The translations under genes were made by a program, and so were the position numbers. From assembly GCF_022024015.1 (NCBI RefSeq), contig NZ_CP091786.1:1922001-1986000 (forward strand): a stretch of DNA of 64,000 nucleotides. The letters are read 5' to 3'. This DNA is from Prevotella sp. E9-3 (GTDB lineage: Bacteria > Bacteroidota > Bacteroidia > Bacteroidales > Bacteroidaceae). Position 1 is the stretch's first letter. Each line of letters opens with the position of its first letter. The notes beneath the pieces were generated by a model, which worked only from the letters and a program-made list of their open reading frames with translations, did no database searches and was not told where the DNA came from. Shown here piece by piece: positions 51,857 to 62,220 of the stretch.

Positions 51857-52372
51857 TTAAGCTTCAAGACGGCTCCCAAAGCAACGCTGAAATTCCTGTT
51901 CAAAGTTTGGAGTGAGCACTCCCTGTCCAATGGATTGACGAATTTCCTCCATAGACCAGAATCGGCCACCATCCAATTCTTCTGCAGAAGGGCACACAGG
52001 ACCATCATAAACGGTACTGTTGACATACACCAATTCACGCTCGCGCTGACTGTCGAACACATACTTGCCAACAAAAGTAGGAACAAAATCGGTGATGCCT
52101 AATTCCTCACGTACCTCACGCCTTAAAGCCTCAACGGGTGTCTCACCGTAGTCAATATGGCCACCGACGGCAGTATCCCATTTACCTGGCTGGATGTCTT
52201 TCCAATCAGGACGTTTCTGCAGATATATATCACCAGAAGAATTGAACACATGCAAATGAACAACCGGATGCAACAATCTTGATCCATTGTGGCATTCACC
52301 GCGTGTAGCCTTACCAATCACACTTCCTTCTTCGTCAACAACAGGGAATATCTCTTGTAGATTATCTTTCAT
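51857..52372 (-). CDS. Nudix hydrolase
   Basis: A Nudix enzyme of 171 residues from the Met of MKDNLQEIFPVVDEE, with box GGHIDYGETPVEALRREVRE followed by ELGI. The pattern of conserved KRPDWKDIQPGKWDTAVGG resembles the isopentenyl-diphosphate isomerase-like Nudix subgroup, but the function is not fixed by this. A longer reading with 24 extra residues runs into the upstream tetR end and was rejected. It sits between tetR (16 bp) and the metallopeptidase (6 bp). Confidence 0.85.
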   Translation of the reverse strand: MKDNLQEIFPVVDEEGSVIGKATRGECHNGSRLLHPVVHLHVFNSSGDIYLQKRPDWKDIQPGKWDTAVGGHIDYGETPVEALRREVREELGITDFVPTFVGKYVFDSQRERELVYVNSTVYDGPVCPSAEELDGGRFWSMEEIRQSIGQGVLTPNFEQEFQRCFGSRLEA

Positions 52373-52388
52373 ATAAATAAAAATCACA

Positions 52389-53006
52389 CTACTTACGGAA
52401 GTGCTTATCGAGAAGTTTAACGCCCTCTTCGGTACAGAACCCACGAAGTGAAACCAACACGATATTGTTGATCATCTCTTCCATGGTGAAACGCTGGTAC
52501 AACTGATGGTTCATGATATATTCGCCAATGGAATTGAACATGATGGCGATGAGTTCCAGATTGGTATCACTTCTGAAATAGCCCTCATCGACACCACGCT
52601 TAAGGAAACCGATAAAGCGGTCGTGAGACTTGTCATGATTGGCATTGAGAAATTCGACCACCGAAGGGTATTTATCCAAATCGGCATAAAAGGCAGGAGA
52701 GGTAATACGAAATTCTTCGACCTTCATGCAGTAGATATGCATGATGATTTCCATCACATTACTGCTCTCAGTATAGAGTTTTATGAACTCTTCGTTCTTG
52801 ACTTCATAATACCTCTTGATACCTTCGAAAAGTAATTTCTCCTTGTTATCATAGATTTCATAAAGGGTACGTTTGGAGATACTCAACGCCTTGGCAATAT
52901 CGTCCATACGCACAGCTTTGATACCTTGCTGTGCAAATGCTGTCATCGCCGTGTTGAGAATCTTGTCGCGCAGCGATTCCATGTAGGGGGTCTTTGTCTT
53001 TTCCAT
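52389..53006 (-). CDS. TetR/AcrR-family regulator
   Basis: This 205-residue protein has an N-terminal TetR helix-turn-helix (LNTAMTAFAQQGIKAVRMDD, AKALSISKRTLYEIYDNKEK) and a helical ligand domain. It starts 6 bp after wecB ends and is co-transcribed with metabolic neighbours rather than divergent from a target, so its regulon is unclear. Bacteroidetes TetR proteins of this type often control fatty acid or efflux genes; that is not shown here. Confidence 0.87.
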   Translation of the reverse strand: MEKTKTPYMESLRDKILNTAMTAFAQQGIKAVRMDDIAKALSISKRTLYEIYDNKEKLLFEGIKRYYEVKNEEFIKLYTESSNVMEIIMHIYCMKVEEFRITSPAFYADLDKYPSVVEFLNANHDKSHDRFIGFLKRGVDEGYFRSDTNLELIAIMFNSIGEYIMNHQLYQRFTMEEMINNIVLVSLRGFCTEEGVKLLDKHFRK

Positions 53007-53012
53007 ATCGTT

Positions 53013-54071
53013 TTATCCCAATAATATCTGTACTATGCGCTCAGCCGTCCTACCATCCCAACGGTCAGGAAGGGCACTATGTTTCCAGTTGCCTGAAAGC
53101 ATCAGGCGAAGAGAGTCGGCCAATTTGGTAGCATCGCCATCAACAAGCACGTTGGATCCAATGCTTATAGTCTCCTGATGCTCGGTATAGCTGTTCAGGG
53201 TGATACAAGGAACACTATTGAAAGTGGCCTCTTCAGCCACGTTACCGCTATCGGTAATCACGCCCTTAGCATGTGCGGTAAGCCAACCGAACTCAAGATA
53301 GGAAAGCGGATCGATAAGCTTTATCTTAGGACAGAGAGAAGCTACGACTTCCCTGGCCAACGGGCGCAAGGGGGCATAAACAGGCATATCACCTGCCTCC
53401 TCAACCAATGTGTCGAGTAATGGCTTTAGCGACTCCTTATCGGCCAATAGCGCCTTACGATTAAGAGTAAGTACAAGATATTGTCCTTCCTGAAGAGGTA
53501 GGTCAGGCTGGTGCAAGCGTGGAAGATTGAAACGCAGCGTATCCATCAGGATATTGCCAACCATGTATGTTTGAGAGGTATCACCTTGTTCGCGGGAAGC
53601 AACACTATTGCTCTTCACTCCGGCAGTAAACAGATAGTCGGAAAGGGCGTCAATGACCAGTCGGTTGATTTCTTTTGGCATCTGAATATCAAATGAACGA
53701 GTACCTGCCACAAGATGAGCCAGACGAACACCTTTCTTCTTTGTCACGATAGCGGCAGCCATAGTGGAAGCGAGGTCATCGACCACAATGACTACATCTG
53801 TATGATGATGGTCGAGGAAGGCATCGAATTCAGCCATCACACGACTGGTGATCTCGTTCAGACTGGTGCTATCGACACCAAGGAATACGGAAGGACGGGG
53901 CATCTGTAAGTCATTGAACAATGAAGACTCGAGAGTAGGATCGTCCTCACGTCCTGTATAGACGAGTTCATACTGTGCTCCTTCGGTTTTTTCTATCGCC
54001 CTGATGAGCGGTGCCACCTTCACAAAATTAGGACGGGCACCAGCCACAATACATACGTTCTTATTTGTCAT
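53013..54071 (-). CDS. wecB: UDP-N-acetylglucosamine 2-epimerase (WecB-like)
   Basis: This 352-residue enzyme converts UDP-GlcNAc to UDP-ManNAc for surface polysaccharides. It shows the GT-B-like epimerase pattern: VAGARPNFVKVAPLIRA, VVVDDLASTMAAAIVTKKKG, the internal segment LVAGTRSFDIQMPKEINR, and VITDSGNVAEEATFNSVPCI. The usual catalytic motif HVEAGLRS reads LVAGTRSF here, so some active-site residues differ and the substrate may not be the standard one. It is 18 bp downstream of the B3/B4 gene. Confidence 0.88.
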   Translation of the reverse strand: MTNKNVCIVAGARPNFVKVAPLIRAIEKTEGAQYELVYTGREDDPTLESSLFNDLQMPRPSVFLGVDSTSLNEITSRVMAEFDAFLDHHHTDVVIVVDDLASTMAAAIVTKKKGVRLAHLVAGTRSFDIQMPKEINRLVIDALSDYLFTAGVKSNSVASREQGDTSQTYMVGNILMDTLRFNLPRLHQPDLPLQEGQYLVLTLNRKALLADKESLKPLLDTLVEEAGDMPVYAPLRPLAREVVASLCPKIKLIDPLSYLEFGWLTAHAKGVITDSGNVAEEATFNSVPCITLNSYTEHQETISIGSNVLVDGDATKLADSLRLMLSGNWKHSALPDRWDGRTAERIVQILLG

Positions 54072-54089
54072 TCTATCTGAAATACGGTT

Positions 54090-54761
54090 TTACACTTTAT
54101 AAACAAAATAATCTCCTCCATCACTATTCGCATACTGACGAAGCAAATTCTGAATAAACTCTGCATTCTGACGCACGCGTTCCTCGTTGCCGTCATAACC
54201 ATTAATAAGCACCACCAGATGCTGAGTAGAGAGCGTCATCTTGGTGCGTTCGTTATCACTGGTAGGCGTACCCACCCCACCCTTGGCATCCCGATATACG
54301 GGCAGTCCTGCAATATTGATGAGGCCGCGGCCAATGCCTTCATAAGGTTCGCCTTCACGGCCGACGCCTAAGGTGAGTGTATCGCCTTCGAACTTTGAAG
54401 CATCAAAACCGCCGATGCTGTAACCATAGACGATAGAGGCAAGATTCACCAAATCGACAAGGGTGTCAATTTCGTAAAGCTCTTTTCCCTGAAGCATTCT
54501 ACGAATGAGTTGTTCGCTGGCAGGACGATAGCGTGAGGGATCTTTGCCGCATTTTTTGTAAACACTTCGTGTAGCGGCTATACTGGGAATTTCTTTCAGA
54601 CTATCTGTGGTGAGTGTAGCCCTGAAATGCTCTTCCCACTGGTGAATCTCGTCCCATAGTTTATCGGAATGGGGTGTATTGACCACCATAGCCTCTACTG
54701 CAGCTCCAACAAACTCAGGACAAACAGTCTTTATTTCTTCTGATATTACTATCTTCATCAA
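54090..54761 (-). CDS. B3/B4 tRNA-binding domain protein
   Basis: This 223-residue protein consists of a B3/B4 domain as found in the beta subunit of phenylalanyl-tRNA synthetase (AATRSVYKKCGKDPSRYRPASE, LVDLVNLASIVYGYSIGGFD). Stand-alone versions may edit mischarged tRNAs or bind tRNA. It lies 36 bp after ligA and 18 bp before wecB; the operon mixes unrelated functions. Confidence 0.85.
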   Translation of the reverse strand: MMKIVISEEIKTVCPEFVGAAVEAMVVNTPHSDKLWDEIHQWEEHFRATLTTDSLKEIPSIAATRSVYKKCGKDPSRYRPASEQLIRRMLQGKELYEIDTLVDLVNLASIVYGYSIGGFDASKFEGDTLTLGVGREGEPYEGIGRGLINIAGLPVYRDAKGGVGTPTSDNERTKMTLSTQHLVVLINGYDGNEERVRQNAEFIQNLLRQYANSDGGDYFVYKV

Positions 54762-54797
54762 AAAATATCCTCTGTTATGGATAAATATATAAACAGT

Positions 54798-56846
<2,049 letters not shown>

Positions 56847-56881
56847 TTAGAAATAGAACTATGTTTTCTTGAAATTTATTG

Positions 56882-56889
56882 TACCTTTG
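56882..56889 (+). promoter_or_regulatory. Predicted -7 box of the DUF4468 gene
   Basis: TACCTTTG is a perfect TAnnTTTG box 27 bp upstream of the ATG at 56917; it lies inside the longer TTG-started reading frame, which supports the ATG. Confidence 0.65.
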
Positions 56890-56916
56890 CACCATGTTAG
56901 AAATTTTAATAGACGC

Positions 56917-57531
56917 ATGAAACAACTGTTTTTAGCATTATTATTGACCCTTCCCCTGACGGTTGTAGCACAAGACAACTCTTGGGAACAGACAGACGAA
57001 ACAAAGCCGTATAAAGAGAATGCCAACCCAAAATATCTGGCAGGTGCCGTACCTGAGGTTGACGGAAAAGTAATTTTCTCAAAAACAATCAAAGCACCAG
57101 GCAAGTCAAAGAAACAAATATACGAAGCGCTATCAGGCTATTTCAACAAAATGACCCAAGAATCAAACCAGTTGGAACAGAGCCGTATCACTCTTACAGA
57201 CACTGTAAACTTTGAACAACTGGTAGGAACATACCAAGAGTGGCTGGTATTCAAGAACAAGCCCCTTGTACTGGATCGTACCCGCTTGTTCTACAATCTG
57301 ATAGCAAACATTAAGGATGGCGAGGCAACAATTGAGATGACTCGTATTTATTACATCTACGACGAAGAGCGCGAAGCCACTACCTATAAGGCTGAGGAAT
57401 GGATTAACGACCGCTATGGTCTGAACAAGAAAAAGACCAAGACCGCACGTGTGAGTGGAAAGTTCCGTCGTAAAACCATTGACCGCAAAGACTATCTGTT
57501 CGGAAAGATTGAACAACTGCTGAACAAATAA
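56917..57531 (+). CDS. Exported DUF4468 protein
   Basis: A 204-residue protein from the ATG, with a signal peptide (MKQLFLALLLTLPLTVVAQ). The body resembles DUF4468, a TBP-like fold found in Bacteroidetes periplasmic proteins (FSKTIKAPGKSKKQIYEAL, DRTRLFYNLIANIKDGEATIEM in shortened form). Function unknown. It begins a plus-strand run leading to the putative porin. Confidence 0.75.
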   Translation: MKQLFLALLLTLPLTVVAQDNSWEQTDETKPYKENANPKYLAGAVPEVDGKVIFSKTIKAPGKSKKQIYEALSGYFNKMTQESNQLEQSRITLTDTVNFEQLVGTYQEWLVFKNKPLVLDRTRLFYNLIANIKDGEATIEMTRIYYIYDEEREATTYKAEEWINDRYGLNKKKTKTARVSGKFRRKTIDRKDYLFGKIEQLLNK

Positions 57532-57573
57532 AGTCTTATCATTTTTTTTGACTAACGAGGATTACCCACAGCT

Positions 57574-57837
57574 ATGTATATTGAGAAAGACGATGCTTCG
57601 AATAACGAGCTTTGGCGCCGGTTTCATCATCGTGACAACGGAATTGACAACGATGATGATCGTCAATCAGACCGTTTCTACAAACTTAGACAGATACTAA
57701 ATCTCGTATTCCTGATTATGTCGGTTGTAGGCATTGTCATGTGGTTCTATGGTTCAAGAGATATGGGTATCTACGTACTCATCATAGGTACGATATTCAA
57801 ATTTGCCGAACTATCTCTGAGAATCATAAAATTTTAA
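57574..57837 (+). CDS. Small two-helix membrane protein
   Basis: An 87-residue protein with a charged N-terminal part (rich in Asp, Asn, Arg, about residues 1-38) and two membrane helices (about 40-60 and 64-83). I do not recognise a family beyond similar small proteins next to Bacteroidetes porin genes. It lies 42 bp after the DUF4468 gene and ends 8 bp before the porin start, so the three are probably one operon. Confidence 0.75.
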   Translation: MYIEKDDASNNELWRRFHHRDNGIDNDDDRQSDRFYKLRQILNLVFLIMSVVGIVMWFYGSRDMGIYVLIIGTIFKFAELSLRIIKF

Positions 57838-57845
57838 TCAAACGG

Positions 57846-60179
57846 ATGAAGAAACTCCTATCTGCAACCTTGTTGTTTACAGTTCTTTCCGTTAGCGGAC
57901 AATCGCTGACTGGAATGGATGAATATGGAAATATGAACCAGTTCGATGAACAGGGTAATAATTCTTTCAATCCACACAACAACGATACTACCAAGAAAAG
58001 TAAAACGGTGCCAAAGGGCATTTATGTTTGGTCGGTTGACAGAAAATTAGGAAACATCTTGAAAGCTGATGTTGACACCCTACCACATCTTTACCCACAG
58101 GCAACACTGGGTACAGGAAAGTATGGTGAATACAACACTTTGGGGTCTAACTACACATCGCGACTCTCACGAATATTCATCAATCGTGCTCAGACCGATC
58201 AGTTTATCTTTACTCAATTCTATGATCAGGTACAGAAAAGTCCCGATCAGTTTCACTTCACCAACACCCTATCGCCCATTACTAATCTGAGCTACAACAG
58301 TTGTGGCGATAAGACCAACGGTGAAGACCGAATTGATGCCAAGTTTGCAGTAAATGCGGGGAAACGCATTGGAATAGGCTTTGACATTGACTACGACTAT
58401 GCACGTGGCTATTTCCAGAATCAGACAATATCGCACTTTCTAGCTACGCTTTACGGTTCATATCTTGGCGATAAATACCAATTGCATTTCCTTTATTCAC
58501 GACGCCATCAGAAAGCCACTGAGAATGGAGGAATAACCAATGATGACTACATTACGCATCCAGAATTGTACACAGAGTCGTATAGCGACAATGAGATTCC
58601 GGTGATTCTGGCATCCAATTGGAACCGCAACGATTCGCATCATCTGTTTCTGACACATCGCTATAATGTCGGATTCTATCGGAATGTTCCAATGACGGAA
58701 GAGGAGATTGAAGCCAAGAAAAAAGCTGACAAGGAACGACAAATAGCTGAATCACAGAAGAAGAAACTTTCGCCGAAAGGACGCGATGAAAGCAAAACGG
58801 TTGAAACGCCTAAGGGTCGTCCTGCTGATGCAAAGATTATGGGCAGTGAACCTGTTGCTTTGGCAAAAACCGACAGTATATCAAACGACACCACACGCAT
58901 TAAGGTTGACTCAAAAGCAATGGCCGATAGTCTGCTGGCTGCAGCACCCGTTGATTCTACCTTACTCTTTATGAAAAAAGAGTTTGTGCCTGTGACTAGT
59001 TTTATTCACACTTTTGACTTTGAAAACTATGACCGTATCTATCAGGCCTACGAAACGCCTGCCAACTATTACGCCAATACATACTACAACAAGTTGCAGG
59101 ACAGAGGCTATGGCGGCGATTCAATCTACGACCAGACTAAATATCAAATGATACGCAATACGGTTGGTATTGGCTTGTTGGAAGGTTTCAACAAATGGGC
59201 AAAAGCCGGTGTTCAGGTGTTTGCCACACACGAGTTGCGCAAATTCGACATGCCTCAGATTAATGCCGGTGGAATGGGATACATGGAGCGTTGGTCAGAA
59301 CACAATGTCAGCGTTGGTGGTAGATTGGCAAAAACACAGGGCAAGACTCTCCACTACAACCTATCTGGAGAGACGTGGTTAATAGGCGAAGACCTCGGAC
59401 AATTGAAACTGGACTTCTCTACCGACCTAAACTTTGCTATTTGGGGTGATTCTGTTCATCTGGCAGCAAAAGCATATCTGTACCGTCTGAACCCAACGTT
59501 CTATGAGCGCCACTACCATTCAAAACATTTCTGGTGGGACAAATCACTGGAAAAGACCCATCGCATGCGTGTAGAAGGACTCTTCTCATACGAAAAGACA
59601 AATACTGCGCTACGTGTAGCCATTGAGGAGGTTCAGAACTACACCTATTTTGGCATCAGTTACGATCGTACGACATCGGATTTAACAAATATGACCGCTG
59701 GCATTCATCAGGCCTCTGAGGTACTGCATGTACTGACGGCACAGATGGATCAGAAATTGGCTTTAGGACCGTTGCATTGGGATAACATCCTGACCTATCA
59801 GGCAACATCCGACAAGGCCATACTGCCATTGCCAATGCTAAACGTGTTTTCAAACCTCTATTTAAAATTTGTTTATTCAAAGGTGTTGACTGTTGAACTG
59901 GGTGGAAGTGCCACTTACTTCACATCATACGATGCGCCAGATTATCTGCCACAGCTCAATCAGTTTGCAGTACAGGAGAACAGCAACAGCAGAATTGAAT
60001 TAGGAAATTTCCCCATTATTGACGTATATGCCAATCTTCATCTGAAACACGCACGTTTCTTTGTGATGATGCATGATGTGGCCTACAAGAACTTTAATCG
60101 CAGTACTTTCCTTGTGCCCCATTATTCATTAAACCACCAAGTGATGAAAATAGGTGTCTCCTGGAATTTCTTTAACTAA
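57846..60179 (+). CDS. Putative outer-membrane porin (Bacteroidetes porin family)
   Basis: A 777-residue protein from the ATG of MKKLLSATLLFTVLS, with a signal peptide and many amphipathic beta segments ending in an aromatic residue (GVSWNFFN), typical of an outer-membrane barrel. It fits the putative porin family PF14121. Unusual is a highly charged, lysine-rich helical insert (about residues 280-370, EEIEAKKKADKERQIAESQ). The insert interrupts the barrel and probably extends into the periplasm or outside. The start was set by the signal peptide; a 35-residue upstream extension overlaps the previous gene and was rejected. Confidence 0.82.
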   Translation: MKKLLSATLLFTVLSVSGQSLTGMDEYGNMNQFDEQGNNSFNPHNNDTTKKSKTVPKGIYVWSVDRKLGNILKADVDTLPHLYPQATLGTGKYGEYNTLGSNYTSRLSRIFINRAQTDQFIFTQFYDQVQKSPDQFHFTNTLSPITNLSYNSCGDKTNGEDRIDAKFAVNAGKRIGIGFDIDYDYARGYFQNQTISHFLATLYGSYLGDKYQLHFLYSRRHQKATENGGITNDDYITHPELYTESYSDNEIPVILASNWNRNDSHHLFLTHRYNVGFYRNVPMTEEEIEAKKKADKERQIAESQKKKLSPKGRDESKTVETPKGRPADAKIMGSEPVALAKTDSISNDTTRIKVDSKAMADSLLAAAPVDSTLLFMKKEFVPVTSFIHTFDFENYDRIYQAYETPANYYANTYYNKLQDRGYGGDSIYDQTKYQMIRNTVGIGLLEGFNKWAKAGVQVFATHELRKFDMPQINAGGMGYMERWSEHNVSVGGRLAKTQGKTLHYNLSGETWLIGEDLGQLKLDFSTDLNFAIWGDSVHLAAKAYLYRLNPTFYERHYHSKHFWWDKSLEKTHRMRVEGLFSYEKTNTALRVAIEEVQNYTYFGISYDRTTSDLTNMTAGIHQASEVLHVLTAQMDQKLALGPLHWDNILTYQATSDKAILPLPMLNVFSNLYLKFVYSKVLTVELGGSATYFTSYDAPDYLPQLNQFAVQENSNSRIELGNFPIIDVYANLHLKHARFFVMMHDVAYKNFNRSTFLVPHYSLNHQVMKIGVSWNFFN

Positions 60180-60190
60180 GAGAGAATAAT

Positions 60191-61513
60191 CTAGGCCAAG
60201 GATTCAAGTTTCACGTCTTTGAGAGACTTCAGGTAATTGCCTCGTAGCTCAAGCACTCGTTTCCAATCGGCCGAAAGTAGTTCTCCAACCGGCAAATCGA
60301 TTTTCCATTTCCCTTGAGCTTCAATGCGGTCAACGAGAGTTCCAACACTTAAATTAGACAAGTTTTCGGCAGGAATGTAACGTGACTGTTCACCTTTCTC
60401 GTCAGATGATATTTCGATAATCATTGAAGCCTCTACAAGCTTGAATGTGAGATCGTTTACAATACGAATAGGAATATTGGTTTTTTCTCTTAATTCCTCA
60501 ATGGTATATGGTTTCTTCCCTTCTTCGAACCGTTTGCAAATATGGGCCATCAGCATGATGGAAAGCATGAGGCGATAACGATGACTGATATCGCTGGTCT
60601 TAGTATCGTAATCGTAATAGTCAAGGTTCTGACTGATGTATGACAGTTCTGCACCAAACAAACATATGGTCCAGGAAATCTGAATCCATAGCATGAACAA
60701 CGGAAGCGCAGCAAACGATCCGTAAATGGCATTGTAACTGGTCATCCATATCTGGGAGTTGATGTAGAAGAACTGCAACCATTGCATCGCAATACCCGAA
60801 AGGATGCCTGGCACAATGGCGTTTTTCATCCTAACATGCGTATTCGGCATAAATACATATAGAGCAATGAACAAAGCAGTCATCAGCAGATATGGTGACA
60901 CTTTGATGAAGAATCTTAATACAGGTCCCAACAACATAAAATCAGAAAGAGACGATGTCAGCGTTACCATATAGATACTTAGACCTGAAGAAAGCACAAT
61001 CAGAATGGGGAACATGAAAAACATGGCCAGATAGTCGGTAAAAGTACGAAATATGCTACGCTGCTTCTTTACCTGCCATATCTCATTAAAAGTGGTTTCG
61101 ACATTGCTTACAAGCATCAATACCGTGTAAAGCATAAAGACCAAACCTACACCAAGGAAGATACCACTCTTGGTATGAACAAGATAACTATTTACAAAAC
61201 CAATAATCACCTCGGCTGCCTGCGGTTGAGATCCTAAAGCATCACGGAACCACACCTCTATATATTTATTATAGCCAAACCCACGCGCTATGGCAAACAC
61301 CACAGCCATAATAGGAACGATAGCCAACAATGTGGAATAGGTGAGCGCAGAGGCTTGATTCAGTACTCTCTTAGTGGTAAAAAAGCGAATGGCAAGAAAC
61401 AGGATTTTCACAATCTCGAAAAACACGCGCTTATAAGCCGGAAGTTGGTCGGAATCAATTCTCCACAAATCTTCTTGAAAAAAAAGAATGATGCGTCTAT
61501 AGTTCATGATCAT
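60191..61513 (-). CDS. YihY/BrkB-family inner-membrane protein
   Basis: This 440-residue protein has six hydrophobic segments of the YihY/UPF0761 family (ASALTYSTLLAIVPIMAVVF, QVKKQRSIFRTF, FGAELSYISQNLDYYDYD) and a soluble C-terminal winged-helix-like domain (about 320-430). Older names as RNase BN are not supported for this family; function is unknown. Two start codons, at 61513 and 61507, are possible. It is 26 bp downstream of rnpB, both on the minus strand. Confidence 0.87.
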   Translation of the reverse strand: MIMNYRRIILFFQEDLWRIDSDQLPAYKRVFFEIVKILFLAIRFFTTKRVLNQASALTYSTLLAIVPIMAVVFAIARGFGYNKYIEVWFRDALGSQPQAAEVIIGFVNSYLVHTKSGIFLGVGLVFMLYTVLMLVSNVETTFNEIWQVKKQRSIFRTFTDYLAMFFMFPILIVLSSGLSIYMVTLTSSLSDFMLLGPVLRFFIKVSPYLLMTALFIALYVFMPNTHVRMKNAIVPGILSGIAMQWLQFFYINSQIWMTSYNAIYGSFAALPLFMLWIQISWTICLFGAELSYISQNLDYYDYDTKTSDISHRYRLMLSIMLMAHICKRFEEGKKPYTIEELREKTNIPIRIVNDLTFKLVEASMIIEISSDEKGEQSRYIPAENLSNLSVGTLVDRIEAQGKWKIDLPVGELLSADWKRVLELRGNYLKSLKDVKLESLA

Positions 61514-61539
61514 TTTAGGTTCGAAGTAATCAATAAAAA

Positions 61540-61967
61540 GAAAGCACTGCTCCTATAAGCCGGGTTCTGTTCTGACAATAAAGCCAGCGCCTGTCATTTA
61601 TCTACTACATACGTTGCCGTATGTCTCTAGCGTTCTACCCTCCACCGTACATACGTTTGGACGGGCAACCCTCCATTTGCCCGAAGGCAAAAACGATGGT
61701 ATACATGAACTTGCAGCCTCCAGATGGAACAGCGCGACGATCACCCGCCGCCTGGTAGTCTCTTACACTACCTTCTCACCCTTACCCCACCCGCTTGGTT
61801 CTCCTTGCGGAGCCTAAGAAGGCTTAATGAGGCGGTTATTTTCTTCTTCCATATCCAGCTGTCGCCAACTGCTTCTACTTTCAGAAGTGGAGCACCCTAT
61901 GCTGCCCGGACTTTCCTCTCGTCTCTCCTTTCAGAAAGGCCAGCGACAAGCCGGAACAGTGCTTTCT
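61540..61967 (-). ncRNA. rnpB: RNase P RNA
   Basis: The catalytic RNA of RNase P, which matures tRNA 5' ends. On the minus strand the 5' region has the universal AGGAAAGTCCGGGC and the 3' region has ACAGAACCCGGCTTATAGGAG. The ends pair (GAAAGCACTG with CAGTGCTTTC) to form helix P1. About 428 nt fits a bacterial A-type molecule. A promoter box lies 7 bases upstream of the predicted 5' end. Confidence 0.96.
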
Positions 61968-61973
61968 AATGTG

Positions 61974-61981
61974 CAAAGGTA
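61974..61981 (-). promoter_or_regulatory. Predicted -7 box of rnpB
   Basis: The minus strand reads TACCTTTG, seven bases before the predicted RNA 5' end, exactly where the Bacteroidetes box should be. Confidence 0.75.
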
Positions 61982-62162
61982 CAAAATAATTCTTACACCG
62001 ACAATTCCATTGGTTAATTTTAACCGGATAGTAAAAAATTTAATTCATTAAATGAATGTAAAATTCGTAAAGCATGCCGCAAACAGAACTTAAACCATCT
62101 TTTTGAATTGTTAAAATGCAAGAAAAATAATGCCAAATTGGCAGGTTTCAAACTTTTGACAA

Positions 62163-62170
62163 TATATTTG
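62163..62170 (+). promoter_or_regulatory. Predicted -7 box of the HtrA gene
   Basis: TATATTTG is a perfect TAnnTTTG box 50 bp upstream of the ATG at 62221, with a TTG 22 bp before it. Confidence 0.6.
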
Positions 62171-62220
62171 CATCATTGCATTTAATTAAAAACAGATTAT
62201 TAACAAACAACAATGCGAAT

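Noticed and set aside
56869..56916. TTG start for the DUF4468 protein
   Set aside because: The extension covers the promoter box and precedes an obvious signal peptide that begins at the ATG at 56917.
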